Origin: Trogon surrucura
Taxonomy: Eukaryota > Chordata > Aves > Trogoniformes > Trogonidae
Assembly: GCA_020746105.1 (NCBI GenBank)
Contig: CM036643.1
Location: forward strand, 496,001-560,000
Reading direction: 5' to 3'
Length of the DNA stretch: 64,000 nt
Below are positions 1 to 12,669 of the stretch, piece by piece. How positions within the stretch are numbered: the stretch's first letter is position 1; each line of letters starts with the position of its first letter. The notes under the pieces are model-generated. The model did no database searches and was not told the origin of the DNA. It saw nothing but the letters and a program-made list of their open reading frames with translations. Made by a program: the position numbers and the translations under genes.

Positions 1-3000
1 TAAGTTGAAAGCACTAAAGAGGGTGTAAAACTTAACCCGCACGCCAACTCTGAAAGATGGAAAAAACCGGGATCGTAGTATCTAATGTATGCTACAAGCA
101 TGTTACAAGACCTCGTGAAATTCCCACGTCAAAGCATGTTTTCATGTCAGAATTGAAATGGTCTTCTATAGGCAGTCGACGTGTCGGTGACCACATGCTA
201 CTCTAAGAAGTATAAAAAGAGGATCAAAAAAAAAGAGGGTCAAAAGAGGAGAAAAACTGAAGAATCAAGTAGCTTGTCCTATACAGCATAACGAGATCCT
301 GGTGGAAAAAGTGAAATTAAGATGATGAAAGCCTCGTGTCACTGCTGTTCAAAGTCCCTGCTGTAAAAAGAACACTGCTCAACTGGACCCCAAAGCCCAG
401 AATCCAAACCAAAGCCCAGGCTTTAGTTAACTCCTTGCTTACAGCTCTTAGATGTCACTGCCTCAAGCATAAAACCTCTGTATGGAACTTCTGTTCCATA
501 CGGAACTTTACGAATAAATCCAGACAAATGGGAGTTACTGCATTTACAAAATTTATTCCTTTATAAAGAACTTAGCAAAGGAACCCACCAAACTGATGAT
601 TCAGCGCTAAAAACTGCGTTAATCTGTGACAGAATGTATTGGAACCACTTCATTTATCTCTCTACTTTCAAAGCTGTTACTCAAAATTTGAAATACACGA
701 CTTTAGAATAACTTCTTAGGCTATGCCTTGGTGGGATCAAGCCTGCTCAGCGCACAGCCCCTTGCAAGAAGCTGCTGCAGCCTCTTAATTCCTGGGTTTA
801 GCACTTGGCAGGGAGAAGTGTCGCGCCTGCTGAAACCCATCGCGTGGTACCAGGTTAACGGTGCCTGGACCGACCACGTTCCCCTGCTACACGTTTGCCT
901 GTTATTTGCCATTTCCCACTCATAAGCTACCACCAGGCTTGACAAGTTCACGTATCTGCCACCAGAAGTGCCCTTACACTCCCGAACACGCCAGTCTCTG
1001 GGGCTGCACCCACCAGGAGTCGCTGCGTGTCGCCACCACCCACCTTCCTCTGCCGGACACCCCAGGTTCCCGCTGCAGCCGAGAACGAAGCCTCTCTCCA
1101 TCCCACCTCACCTCCTGCTCTTTCTCGTGGACCTTCTGTTACTAACCAACCCTCCTCCACCTCCATTTACCCCTATTTTCATTTAATATTTTGGGTTGGA
1201 TTTTTTCCAGAGCAGCAGTTCTTTGGGTTTGGAGTTTGCTTGCAGCGTTTTGGGTTTTTCTTGCCAAGAACGCCCGCTGACCATCACCCCGGCAATCCTG
1301 ACCACGAAAAAACCTCAACCGCCCTTCGCATCCGCACAGTCCCCCTCCCAGCCCAGCTGGTTTCCCTGAGCAGTTCCTCCCTTTCCATCCAGCTGCCACC
1401 AAGCACCCAGAGCCCCTCCGATGGCACCTCTGGGTGGCACTGCCACCTTAAGCAGCCCCAAGCTCCCACCCCTGAGCTGCTCCCATCAGCCGCGCTGGCA
1501 GGTACAGCCCTGTGGGACCACACGGCAAACAGGTCCAAGCACCGATCGAGGTTTAAAGTAACCAGTGGTGGGGCTTATCTTTCATTTAAAGGCAGGTTTA
1601 CCAGCACAGATAAGGTGACAGAGGAGGGCTGGTATAAGATGCTGGAGATTGAAGCATTTATAGCAACATCATCACCTAAAAGCACACCCAGCACTCACCT
1701 TCGCAGTTTCCTTTACGACGTTCAATTGTTATTACCGGTTGGGGGGTTTTTAGGACCTTGGTATCTAAAATCCTCTCGTAACACAAAACCATTTAGGAAG
1801 CCGTACCACGCCACGGCATTTTGATAACCTCACACGGGTACGAGTGCCCGCAGCGCGGAAGTGCAGCCGCCGAACGAATTTCTCATTTGGGTGGCTCCTG
1901 CAGGGAGCAGGAGACAGACAGACCTCGGCCAGGAGCACAGCTCCAGCAGGAGGGGCCAGTGGGCAAGAGGATCCCACCTGCAGAAAAGGCTACAAGACTG
2001 AAATGCTTCCAAGCAAAACCATTTCCCCCTCGTTCGTGTCGGGGTGTCACACCTCTCCTCCTCTTTGGGCTCGCACAACAAAGAGGCTGGTTGGGATCAG
2101 GTGGTGCTCGCCTTCCTTGCGGAGCAAAAGGGAGAAAAAGCTCAGCTCGCCGAGTCCCTGCCCCGCGCCGACGCAGCCAACACCCCCCCACGGAGACCTT
2201 CCCTTCGCTGCGTTTAACGCCCGGCAGCTACGAAACCATCCCCGAGCTCCTCTGCGCAGAAGGAGCGTTTCCTAAATCACATCAGGCTGCCTTAACCCCG
2301 TCAATTCAACAAAAGGTCCGTTCTTTTCCCTTTTTATTTTCTTGGATACGATCAGTTTGCACGATTCCCTCATCCAAACCCTGAAGGAACACTGGGCAAA
2401 GGAACTGGGAAATGGGATTCCAGGCAGATTAGTCCTTCCGTACGGTCGGTGCTTGTGGTACGAATGTGGAGAGGCCAAATTCAGGGCAAACGCTCCTTGG
2501 TCACCCGCAGCCCGACAGCTCGCGAGGCTCCGACCCGCCCAGCTGAACGGGCCCTAACGCCGGCAGCGGGAGGAACGTGCGAAGCTTCAAACCCAGCGCT
2601 CGCCTCACGCTGTCTTTGCAAACGACTGTGTTTAAGGAACGGAAGGTGCACATCGGGGCGGCGGGAACGCTCGCCAGGACCCGGCACAGCGCTGCCGCCC
2701 AGGAACGGAGCGAGCGGGGCTCAGCCAGCCGAGCGACCAACAGCATCAGCGTGTTCCACCTCAAACCTGAACTTGCCTTGTTCAGAAAAGAAGCACTTAA
2801 GACCCCAGGGCGAGGCTTCTATGTGTTTTATCTAACCCAGACAGGATGTCTACCCTGGAATCCAGTGAGAGGGGCAGGGGAGTGGGGCCAGCGGTGCCCC
2901 CCGGGGCCATCGGGCTGTGCCGTGACACACGAGGTCAGTCACTGCCACGGCACTAGACTCAGTCCTCCTTGAAGCTGAATTGTCTTCCTTCCTCCATTCC

Positions 3001-6000
3001 TGCAGTAAGAAAGGATTAAAGCATTAAGGCCCGTGAAATATGGTAAAAACAGAAAGGGGGGAAGGGGGAAGGTAGCAAAGGTGGCTTAAACCAAAACAAA
3101 AGTCATCTCGGAAGTCACCGGCTCCCGAAGAAGCGACAGCGCTTCGTCTCACGGGGAGAAGCCAACGGGAGGTGCTCCCTGAAAAGCAGCGGCACTGTGT
3201 GTTACAGGGACCACTGCTGAGAAATATTAAGACAGAACATACAGATGTGGCCGTTTCCTCGATTTTCAAGAGAAATTTTAGAAAAATTTGGATGTTACAT
3301 TTTTACCCAGCTAAGAGATTAATTTTCTTGAACTTCCATAGTTTTGCTCACCACATCACGGTACTACGCTTAACAATACCTTGTAACTATAAAGCGTTAT
3401 ATAAAGTTGCATTTTTAAGGGTATATGTCTTTTTATGACTTACTCCTGTACTGTGCTGGCATGTGGAAGAGCATGTATGTGCGTACCCAGCCGATGCGTA
3501 AGGCTAATACATACCTGTATTCTTAAACCAACTGCCTGTAAATGCAGTCTATGTAAATTTTAAATGCACATACACACGTGGATATTACATACAGGTCTGT
3601 ATACACACGCATAAACGCGTGCTGTGTCTCTTCAGAGACGCTGAGCAGAAGGAACAATCCGGGACGGAAAGGAGCGGTTTGATACACGGTCACAGAAAAC
3701 CACTTCAGCCCAGATTCTGCAGGTCTGGTCAGGCCAAGAGCAAAGGTCTTTGTGCCGGGACTCCAGGGAAGCAGGAGGTTACTTACCGTAGCCGGTCAGA
3801 GGCTGCAGCACAGCCCCAAAATCCCGAAAGCGCGAGCACGCGCTGCTGCCGGGACACCTGAGCTGGAGCCTGCTGCAGCCCGGGAGGAGGAGGCGGCTCG
3901 GCACTGCTTACACCGACCCAACACTGCTCCTGAGCCCAACCACTCGGGCTTTGCTCTCCTCTAGGACCTTTCCTGGCAGCACGCGGGGGCTGCGCTCAGG
4001 GGCAGAATCTGTTCCAACACATGCAAGCAGAAGTTGAGTTAAGTTCAGCTGAACAGCTCCGCTGGTTCCTATTCACAGGACACAGGAAGCCCCACACTCA
4101 TTTTTATTAAACTCAGGGAAGTTCCTCGCGAGTTCCAGTTTGAGAAGGTGCTCTTTAACAGGCATTCCGGCTCTGCAGAGAGAAGTCAATACATTTCAAA
4201 AAATTCAACGTTCAAAGCGTTAGATCCCGTACTTAAAATTCAAATAAAATCCGTGTTTAACCGGGACAAACTCTTTTTAAGTTAATTTGGTTGTAAAGAA
4301 AAAAAAGCATCGGCCAATGAGACGTTGGTAGAAGTTACGTTCTGACAAACTAGATGGGTTCCCCTTTTGCTAAACTCACTGCTTCTCTACGTAAAGAATG
4401 GGGAGAAAAAAGAAATGTCACACTGCAAGGAGTGGAACATCGCTATCTGGTCACCTCCCTTCCAGCGCACGGGTAACACCCGCGTGTGAAAGCCACCCTA
4501 AAGGTTCTGCTTTTCCTTCCAGTCTCCTGCTGTCAGCAAATGAGGAAAATGGGAACAGTTAAAGAAAGGCAGCTTCAAAAATCAAGAAGCAAAAGGAGAG
4601 AAGATATATGGGGAAGAGGCCGGGTCCCTCTGACACTGCCTCAGATGGTTTCTCTGACAAAACCCAGAGCACCACTGACGCCGCCCGGGAAGCCGCTCCT
4701 TACGTTCGTGTTCTTCCACGTTTCTTTTTTTATGAAGGTAGGAGAGGGAGAAAAATCGAAAGACGGGATCAAATCTTGGGCACCTTGTTTCCTGACGCAG
4801 TAGCCAGACGCAAACCGGTGCAGTTCAACGCCCTGGCCCTCCCGCCTCCGCCCTCGGTGGTTTCAAAATAAAGGGGATGAACCTGAACCGCAGGGATGGT
4901 CCCCGCAGCAGAGCAAGCGGGGGAAGAGTCTCAAGGCAGAGAACTCTGCAAAATCAGAATCTCCACCTGCCATTCCCCAGGTGCCCACACGGCACAGGGC
5001 TTGTTGGGAAGCTTCCTGGCAGTTCATACCTGTTTCCCCTCGTAGGAGAAACAGCTGCAAAATACAACGGGGGTCAGACTGAGCGTGCCCGAGGTGCATC
5101 GTACAGGACTAACAGCTGGGGGGGGGAAGAATGTAGAAGCTGCCTCAGTTCTACCCAAAGGAAAAGCCAGAAAAGGTCTAAAACTCTGCACGGGTGATTA
5201 AGTGTTCCCCACTGCAACGGGTGCTGCACATTCAATGACCCGTCGCTGCATTGGTAGCAACAGAAAATGCTCATTTCTGCTCTTGACTGATTTAGCACAA
5301 AGAACCGTTCTTAACTCGGTGAGCAGCGCTGGACTCATCCATTCCCACCACAAGAAAAAACATCTGGAAATCTGGTTTTCCACTGCATCGAGATGCTCGA
5401 GCCGACGCGCCACCCCGTCCCGCGTTACCGCACACGAGACGCTGCTTTTCACTGCATCCCTTGCCGCGGGTCAGTCATTAAGATACGGGAAAAATCAGGG
5501 CCAGCACCTCGGAGGTAAGATCCGGGGCCAGCTCTGAGGCAGCTGGTAGTTCCGGCGAGTGAAGGCGGCCGCAAGGGCCCGCAGGAGCCAACTTCAAGGT
5601 ATCAAAATTTGAAAAACGTGTCGGTGGAAAAAGGAGCGACGCTCAAACAGAGCCCGTTCCGAGCCGACGGCAGCACACGGGCTCCTTGCGACTGAGAGCA
5701 GGGGGTTTGTTTTTCCACGAACGCCTCTTCAAAACCTCATTTCCACCAGTGCCCCGCGGCCGTGACGCCAGGGAGCCCGTCCTGCCCGACCTGACCCGAG
5801 GGACCGCTCGCTCTCCAGAGCTCTCCTCCAACGTTTCCACACGGGGTCTGAGCGCTGGTGGAGCCGGGCTTTGGTTTAATCAGGATAAACACCGTGAAAT
5901 GGAGAGCGCAACTTTTTTTTTTTGTTTTTTTTCCCCTCCTGAAAAATAAAGAGGAAATCATGTGCCGCCTTTTAATTCCACCTTTCTAACACGGCTACAA

Positions 6001-6634
6001 GTAACAAGATCTCTAGCGGAGTACGCTGGCTTAGCCTAGTCATGAGCACAGTTCAGATTCTTCTGAAAAAAAACCCTGTCAAATGCCCAACTGCACAATA
6101 ACAATCCAATTCCTGCGGGAAAAAAAAGAGACAAAATATGAACAGGTAAGTAAAAGCCTAATTCTATTTCGAAGTACATCACCTTTCATCGGGGGTCATT
6201 TAGCAACGTCACCGATACGTTCCAAACAAGTATTCAACAAAACCGGCAACGAACACGTGGCAAAAGCACAAAACTCCTTTGCACTGTTGACAGATAATTC
6301 AAGTATTAACATTAGCGCAAAAGATCTAGGAGTCATTAACTTTAATTTTGAAAATACCATATAGAAAACAACGCTCATAAATTCCATCCACAGGATTCTA
6401 CAAAGCCGCTGCTTCATTCAACAAATCTTTGAACTGTTTCAATATGAAAATTCCCCTTTTTTTTTTTTTTTTCCCCCAAACTGCTCAAAAATCATGGCAG
6501 AAGATTTCCAAGCGCTTGAACTGAAGCACAACCCAAGTAGGAGCTCGGTACATTTTTGCAGTTATTTCTAAAAGAAGTGAACTTACAGAAGTAGGCTCAA
6601 AATAACACAATGGGATTCAACTTCATTTTAGACA
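1..6634. other. Downstream flank with no recognisable gene
   Basis: Both strands were read for protein families and repeats. Only short frames without recognisable motifs were seen. In mammals TIMM44 follows ELAVL1 on the same strand, but no TIMM44-like segment was found here. Composition alternates between AT-rich (1-700, 3,200-3,600, 4,200-4,400) and GC-rich (1,000-1,500, 1,830-2,800, 5,500-5,870). An AATAAA lies on the plus strand near 5,943, after an A/T homopolymer stretch. No interspersed repeat was identified. Confidence 0.5.
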
Positions 6635-6654
6635 TTTGGAAAGCAGTGTCATAC

Positions 6655-6660
6655 TTTATT
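6655..6660 (-). terminator. ELAVL1: Candidate distal poly(A) signal AATAAA (minus strand)
   Basis: The plus strand TTTATT reads AATAAA on the minus strand, in TTTTAAATAAAGTATGAC. It closes about 450 bp of AT-rich, UTR-like sequence. Other AATAAA matches on this strand (for example near 8,330 and 8,515) are less well placed. The choice of this site rests on its context and on the known long HuR isoform. Confidence 0.45.
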
Positions 6661-7199
6661 TAAAATAAACCCATGTAAAAACAAAGTTTAAATGAAAATG
6701 GTACCTGAAAAATAAATTATTTGATATAAAACAAATCAATAACTTAAAAACACACTAAATATACAAAATGTTTTAACCATATACTGTACAGTATGGAAAA
6801 CAATCGGTAAAACCTTCCGTCCCACAAACAGAATAATTCATAAACAAAAGATTACATAAGTTAAGGGAAATTAAATCAAGAAAAAGACTAGAAGTACAGT
6901 ATTATTCCAAATTACTGGTCAAATAAAGGTTTATCCCAACTTATGTGTCAAACGTCTCAAGTCATTTTCTTCTCAATGACCAAGTGAAAAAGTTCAGCTT
7001 TACCACGGAAAAGTTGCTCAAAAATGCTTAAAAGGAAGGAACAACAGCACGAGGATAAAGACTCTAGAACGTGAACACAGCAGCAAGTTTTTCAAGGTTC
7101 CAGGTGGCAGCTCGACTATTACTGATTCTCCATCATTACCGACACAAAAAAAAAGAAGAAATTTAGAGTGCGGAAAATTCCACTCAACAGAAAAACAGT

Positions 7200-7720
7200 T
7201 CTAGTCGGACCTTTTTCCCGAGCGCGACACGGAACGGACGAGGCTGAGGAAAGCAGCGACGGGATTTCGAGCGGAACCCGCGCCCGGGGCGGCGCCTTCT
7301 GCGTTAGCGATCCTACAGAACCTCCCCGCCGGGTTTGAAAACCACGCCGAGGAGAAAGCAACGCGGTGAGCGCTTTGCCTACGGGAAGCGGCGACGGGAA
7401 GGGCCGCGTGGGCTCGTTAACCCGAGCGCGGAGGCTTTCGGAAAGCAGCCGGGACCGCGAGTCGCGCCGCGGCCGCGGCGCGGAGACGGGACGCGACGGG
7501 CGGGGAGCGCCTCTCGCGAGGCACCGGGGACCCTTTCGAGGGGCTCCGCGCTCTCTAAATTAGGGAACGGTAAAGCAAGGCGGTGGGAGCAGCACGGAGG
7601 AGCAAGGCGAGCCCGTCGCCCTCGGGATTTATCGGTTCTGTCGTGCCGAGCACCCAACGCTACCTTAGAGGGAGGCGCCCACGGCACAGACTCTTCTGCT
7701 CCCAAATACAGAGATTAAAG
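7200..7720. promoter_or_regulatory. CpG-rich block, possible promoter, within the ELAVL1 3' region
   Basis: A sharp jump from AT-rich DNA (6,640-7,190) to dense CpG occurs here, including CGCGCCGCGGCCGCGGCGCG near 7,462-7,485. TCTCGCGAG at 7,512-7,520 matches nine of the ten bases of TCTCGCGAGA, an element found in vertebrate CpG-island promoters. No coding exon with a recognisable product is attached. It could be the promoter of an unseen transcript on either strand, an orphan CpG island, or a GC-rich part of a long 3' UTR. Confidence 0.4.
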
Positions 7721-10700
7721 CACCCGGGTGACAAATTCAGCTCTTGGGGAAAAAAAAAACCAAACAAAACTAAGCGCAGCTCCGCTACGGGGCTCTGTTT
7801 TCTTGCGCTAAATGTCAATTTGGTCCCTTCGCCCTAAAGCTAATTCTTAGGAGCCTCAAAGCAGAAACGCTACAAGAAGGGGCTTCCCCGACGGTGTCAC
7901 AAAGGACAAAGCTCCTCGTCAGGGCAGTAAAACCACCCGGGGCCCTAGGGGGGAGGTGGCGTTCGGAGAAATCGTTCGGACAAATCGCTCCGTGTTGGAC
8001 TCTCGGGACTGAACTGGGAGATCAGCGGCAGCAGCTCGCAAAAAGCCGCACGTTAAAAAATGAAAACAAACCCTCCCACCAACCCTAACACTTGGCAGGT
8101 GGATCTGTTGGAGGTCCTGCTTTCAGTGGGCAATTTGTATTATTCTACGACCTGGTTATTTTGTTGAAAAAGGGAAACGTGGGGACATCGCCCAAGGTTC
8201 GCTTTTTTGTTGTGTTTTTTTTTTTAAAAGCACGTATGTAACTATAAACTATCCAAGAAGTAACTTCAGTTATTACAGCTTAGAATACGCCGACAAAAAT
8301 CTCTTCGGAAATATTTGAAGAATCTCTACTTTATTGACCTTAGCCAGAACATTAAAACAACTTAAAATTATAATAAATATTTAAGACCCTTAGGGACTAT
8401 TCATTTCCAAAACTCAGCATTCGAAGTAACGGATCACCTTTATGGTTATTTCATCCTTTTTGGTTTTACCTACTGACCATTCTTTCTACGAATGTAGCTA
8501 TGCCATGTTTTTTATTTTTCTTTTAAGAAGATGTTTAATTGCTTTTGTGTAGACATCACTGGAACGCTCAATGCCCCTACAAAAACGGTCCTCTCGTACC
8601 CTCGGGTCACCTGGACAACCTCCGTGCCCACAAACTGCCCGACCGGGACTCGCTGCAGCAAGAGATGGATCCTACCTCGGTGACTCGTGTTCTCTCTGAA
8701 TTCCCCGCGGTTTCCACGCCACCGTGACGCAGAGATACAACCACCCGTAAGCAGCCCAAGGGAAGGATAAAGGCCTTGGGACAGGCACCACTACGGGGAC
8801 GCTGCTTCTGGCCAGCGGCGCTTCCCGACTCCTCCTTCCAGCCCTAGAGGCTGGATCCTCCGAGTCCGGATCCAAGTGCCGGCACTCGAGCAGAAGCGAA
8901 GGGATGGGCACAAGCTCGGCCCCGCCAGGGGCTCGGCTCGGCTCCCCTCCCCTCCCTCCAGCCAGAGCGTCCCAAGGAAACCCAAGCTCACGATGACGTA
9001 GCTTGAAGAGCAAAATCGATTCAGCGCTTGGGTGTGCAGCCGCCGGCCGCAAGGGAACCGCGGCAGAGCTACACCCGCTAAGCTGCTTCGGATTCTGCTT
9101 TTCTGGCGTCGCCACCTCCTGGCCCGAAGGAACCGTCCGTGGCCCTGCCAGCTCAGAGCAGAGCACACAGCAACGTCCGAGCTCCCTTCTCCGTCCGTAC
9201 TGTGCAATCCCCCTATCTGCAAACGGTTAACCGGAGGTTGAAACCGTGATTAGGCTTGTGGCTAGCTTTCAGTAAATTCCATTCAGAGTGGAAACCTGGG
9301 AAGCAAATGTAAGTTACTGAGCAGGAATAAAAACTTATTCAGAAATGAACAGACTGGAAAAGACCAAGTCTGAATAAAGCCTTCAAGGAATTTTAATTTT
9401 CACAAACCTTCCCCCCCCCCCGCCTAAAATGTACTAAGAAAACCCAATTCATTTCTTCTATTATTCTTTTTATTCTGTACAACACAACTAAAGCCCAGAA
9501 TACCTTCAAAGGAGGTTGGAGGTGGTCTTCAGCCACAACCGGGACAGTTTTGCTCTTAACTACGCGTTGTCTTGTTTTAGAGTGAAACTCCACAGTCTCG
9601 CAGAGAACCAAGACCGCTCGGGTGCAGTTTTGGAAGCAGCCCCAGTAGAAGCGGGTTTAGCAGCCGTGTCTGCGCCTGGTAAGAGCCTTCCCAGCACGTC
9701 CAACAGGGTAAGTATTTGAGAAAAAAAGCAGAGAAAAGGATAGGTACTAAATAAGGGAAGCAGAGCTTCCCTTTCAGAAGAAATAACCAAGATCAAGTGA
9801 AGCGATTCTAAAGCTCCAAGTGACAAAACAGCAATAACACCAGACATCCAGCAGCTGGTCAAGCTTCCTGAAAAAGAGAATTGGCTTCACGTTCCAAGCC
9901 CTGGAGGCCGATGGAGTCCCGCCGGGCGATCCTGCCCTCGCGCAGGGAAGCCTTTTCCCTGCCACAGAAGCCAGGGCTCAGAGGTGACCGGTCTGCAAAG
10001 GGCTGGCTGCCGGCCAGAGCCCCGCTCGCTCCCGCTGGGCAAGAGCTGCAGAAGCACAGGCCGGTTCCTGCTGAAGCGCCGCGCATTCACGTGCAAACAA
10101 AGTTCTCTCTCCGTGCAAGCTGTGGGTGCAGAAAGGTCCTTCTGAAAAAGGAGCCCGGCTGAAGCTTCGCTCAGCGTCGCCCGTCCTGCCAGTTGTGTTC
10201 CCGGGCAGCTCAAAGGTCAGCTGGCCCGACCGCAAGACGATGAAAAGCCCTGCTCTCCCCTTTTTCTTTGTAGTTGAACTCCTCATCTGGTCACCGCATC
10301 TGTCTGTCTGATCAAATAAACAGAACCAGGTGTTGCCCCGATCACGGCTTTGTGGAAGCCAGAGAGATCCCTTCAGAAACACTGGGATGGAACCCCACGC
10401 CCCGTCCCCGAGCAGCGGAGACTCTCCTCGCCATCCACACCCGAGACCCTGCAACGCCAGCGGGGCCCCGACCCTGTCTCCTCACGCAGAAGCAGGGACC
10501 TGGGGTGCCCCGCAAGGCTTCCAGCAGATCCAGAAACATCCCCTGTAGCACATCTCCAGCAGGGACCATCCGACCCAGGCCTTGAAAATCTGATGGACAC
10601 GTCCTACTCCAGCAAGCAAGACTTTCTAGGATGCTCTCACCGAGCTCACTGCACCTCACGAGAAGCAGGAGAGGCCTCTGGTTTGAAACAGGCTCTGGTT

Positions 10701-12669
10701 TTACAAAGACCCTGTAAGCACTAAGACAGAAGAAGCACCACCTGAAGGACATGTCTGTATTTCATCAAGTTAAAGGATGAAAAAGCAGAAGGTATCCATA
10801 CTTTTTCTAAACTCCCTGAGGATCAAGAGGCCAAAACCTCTCTCGAAATGGGTAATTTTCAAGGGAGGGCTTCAAAGGAGGGCGTGCTGGACGACGAGGT
10901 AAGGGAACCAGTTGCTCCTACCTTTGGGGAAGAAAAAACTGCCGGCAGATCACTTGTTTCCACTTGCAGAAGCCCCCTTTTGGTCTCTACTAGAAGGATG
11001 CAAGGGCTCTTGTTTAGGACCAAAAGCATCAAGGGCACACACACAATTTTTTTCTTGACTTCAGCTATTCCTGCCAAGCACAAACTGACTGTTGCAACGG
11101 TGCAGACCACACACTTCTGGTCCCAGCTCTTGATGTTTTAGCAGGTTGAGGTTTTTCTCCTCTTTTCCCCGACGGCAGCGGCGGGGCTTTGCTCGCATAA
11201 ATCACCCGGTAACTGTTTTCGGAGCGACTGCCAAAGGAAGTTGGGATCAGACGTTTCCTAAAGAGATGTTTTCATACTCCTCCTGAAACAACATCCTGAG
11301 TTTCTTTCTTATTTAGCAAAGAATGAGAGACGAGGAGAGAGAAAAAGGGAAGCAGTCAGATGACAGTGATGTCAAAAAAGCCTCAAAGAAAAGTTTTCCA
11401 AAGAAGCGGCGGCCGGTGAGCTCAGCACACGCGTCGCTGAGAGGGCTGCAGCGGCCGGCGCGCTTGGAAGGATTCCTGATGCAAGTAACTACCTGGGCTG
11501 CCACCTGTCGGGAGTGTGAAGCCCCACCCTGAACCCTGTGATACAAGAACAACTGTTCAGTTTGAAAATTCATCTTCGGATGAAATAAGGCAAGAGGGAA
11601 CGACAGGAAATTAGAAAGTACTGCAGAGCCACCCGTGTGGAACGGGACAAGGGGAGGCGAAGGGGTGGGGGGACACAGTCAGAGCTGCTCTACTCTGCGC
11701 AGTTTAAACGTGGGAGAAATGCCCCGAAGGCTTCCGAACCTCTCTTTGTACAGAGGAGGGAAGCGGTGAACGAAGGATGAAGGAATGACACACCTGGGGG
11801 GGTGGGAGTTGTTTGATCACGGCTACCGCTCCACGGACCCTCGGGCTTCTCGGAGGATGGGGAAGCGGCCGGGACCGGCAGGAAAGGCAAGGCTGGACGC
11901 GCCCAGAGCCAAAATCCCACCTCCGCTCGCCGCGCGCCAGCTCAGCCAGCGGGAGGCTGCTCGCCGTGCCGAGGCCGATCTGTAACACCTCTGAGTGGGC
12001 TACAGGCTGTTCCAGAAATACCAGCAGCAGCATTTCCTAGACAGCGCTGAAGGGGACTAACGGAGCCGGGCAGCGAGCTCAGCGGCGCCGACGCAGACTC
12101 CGTCGGGCCGACCCTGCTGCAGGAAGAGGAGGATCGACCGCGAGCACGAGGCAAGGGCAGCCAGGGCTGGAGCGAGAGGAGCGGGCGGCACGGCACGGCC
12201 TTCGGAGTTGGAAAGGAAAAGGATAAATCATAAAACCAACTTTGGGACTGGTAGAGGTTCACGCCAAAAGAGGAGACACTGCAACAGAACTGCCACCGAC
12301 CCCGTTTTCACGTTGGCTCGACCTTCTGGGCAACCCAACGGAAAGACGAGAGCCGAAAGCGGCCCGGGCCAGTCTCCGGCGGCGCGCAGCTCCCTCACAC
12401 AGCCTGTACCCGACCGAGCAATCCCTTCCAGGGCTCCTGCCAGGGAACACCCGGAGGGTCACAGGAGTCTGTGCCACTCAGCTTCTACGCGCCACATTTC
12501 TCGTAGCGCTCTCGTTTCACAGCCCTCCTTCTTCTACTCATCTGGCAAAGGAGTCACTCAAAACTCTGAGATAAGAGGAGCTACGGTTCTTCAAAACAAC
12601 CCTCCGTGAAAGCTGGACACTCTTTGTGCAATACTCAGCAAAAAAATAACAGAAAATAAAAAACAAAAC

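Larger units (their letters stand above)
6635..12669 (-). other. ELAVL1: Candidate extended 3' UTR of ELAVL1
   Basis: Mammalian HuR also makes a long mRNA (about 6 kb) using a distal site. The next convincing cluster on this strand is an AT-rich stretch (6,640-7,100) with AATAAA at 6,660-6,655, which would give a 3' UTR of about 7.4 kb. The stretch between holds no supportable coding exon. It is mixed in composition, with GC-rich blocks at 7.2-7.7 kb and 8.7-9.2 kb, an 11-base C run at 9,411-9,421 and AT-rich stretches elsewhere. Continuity with ELAVL1 is inference, because the CpG block at 7.2-7.7 kb could belong to another transcript. Confidence 0.4.

Noticed and set aside
1..6634. TIMM44, expected downstream of ELAVL1 from the mammalian gene order
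   Set aside because: No TIMM44-like segment was recognised in any frame examined, so it is either further left, outside the window, or not linked in this species.
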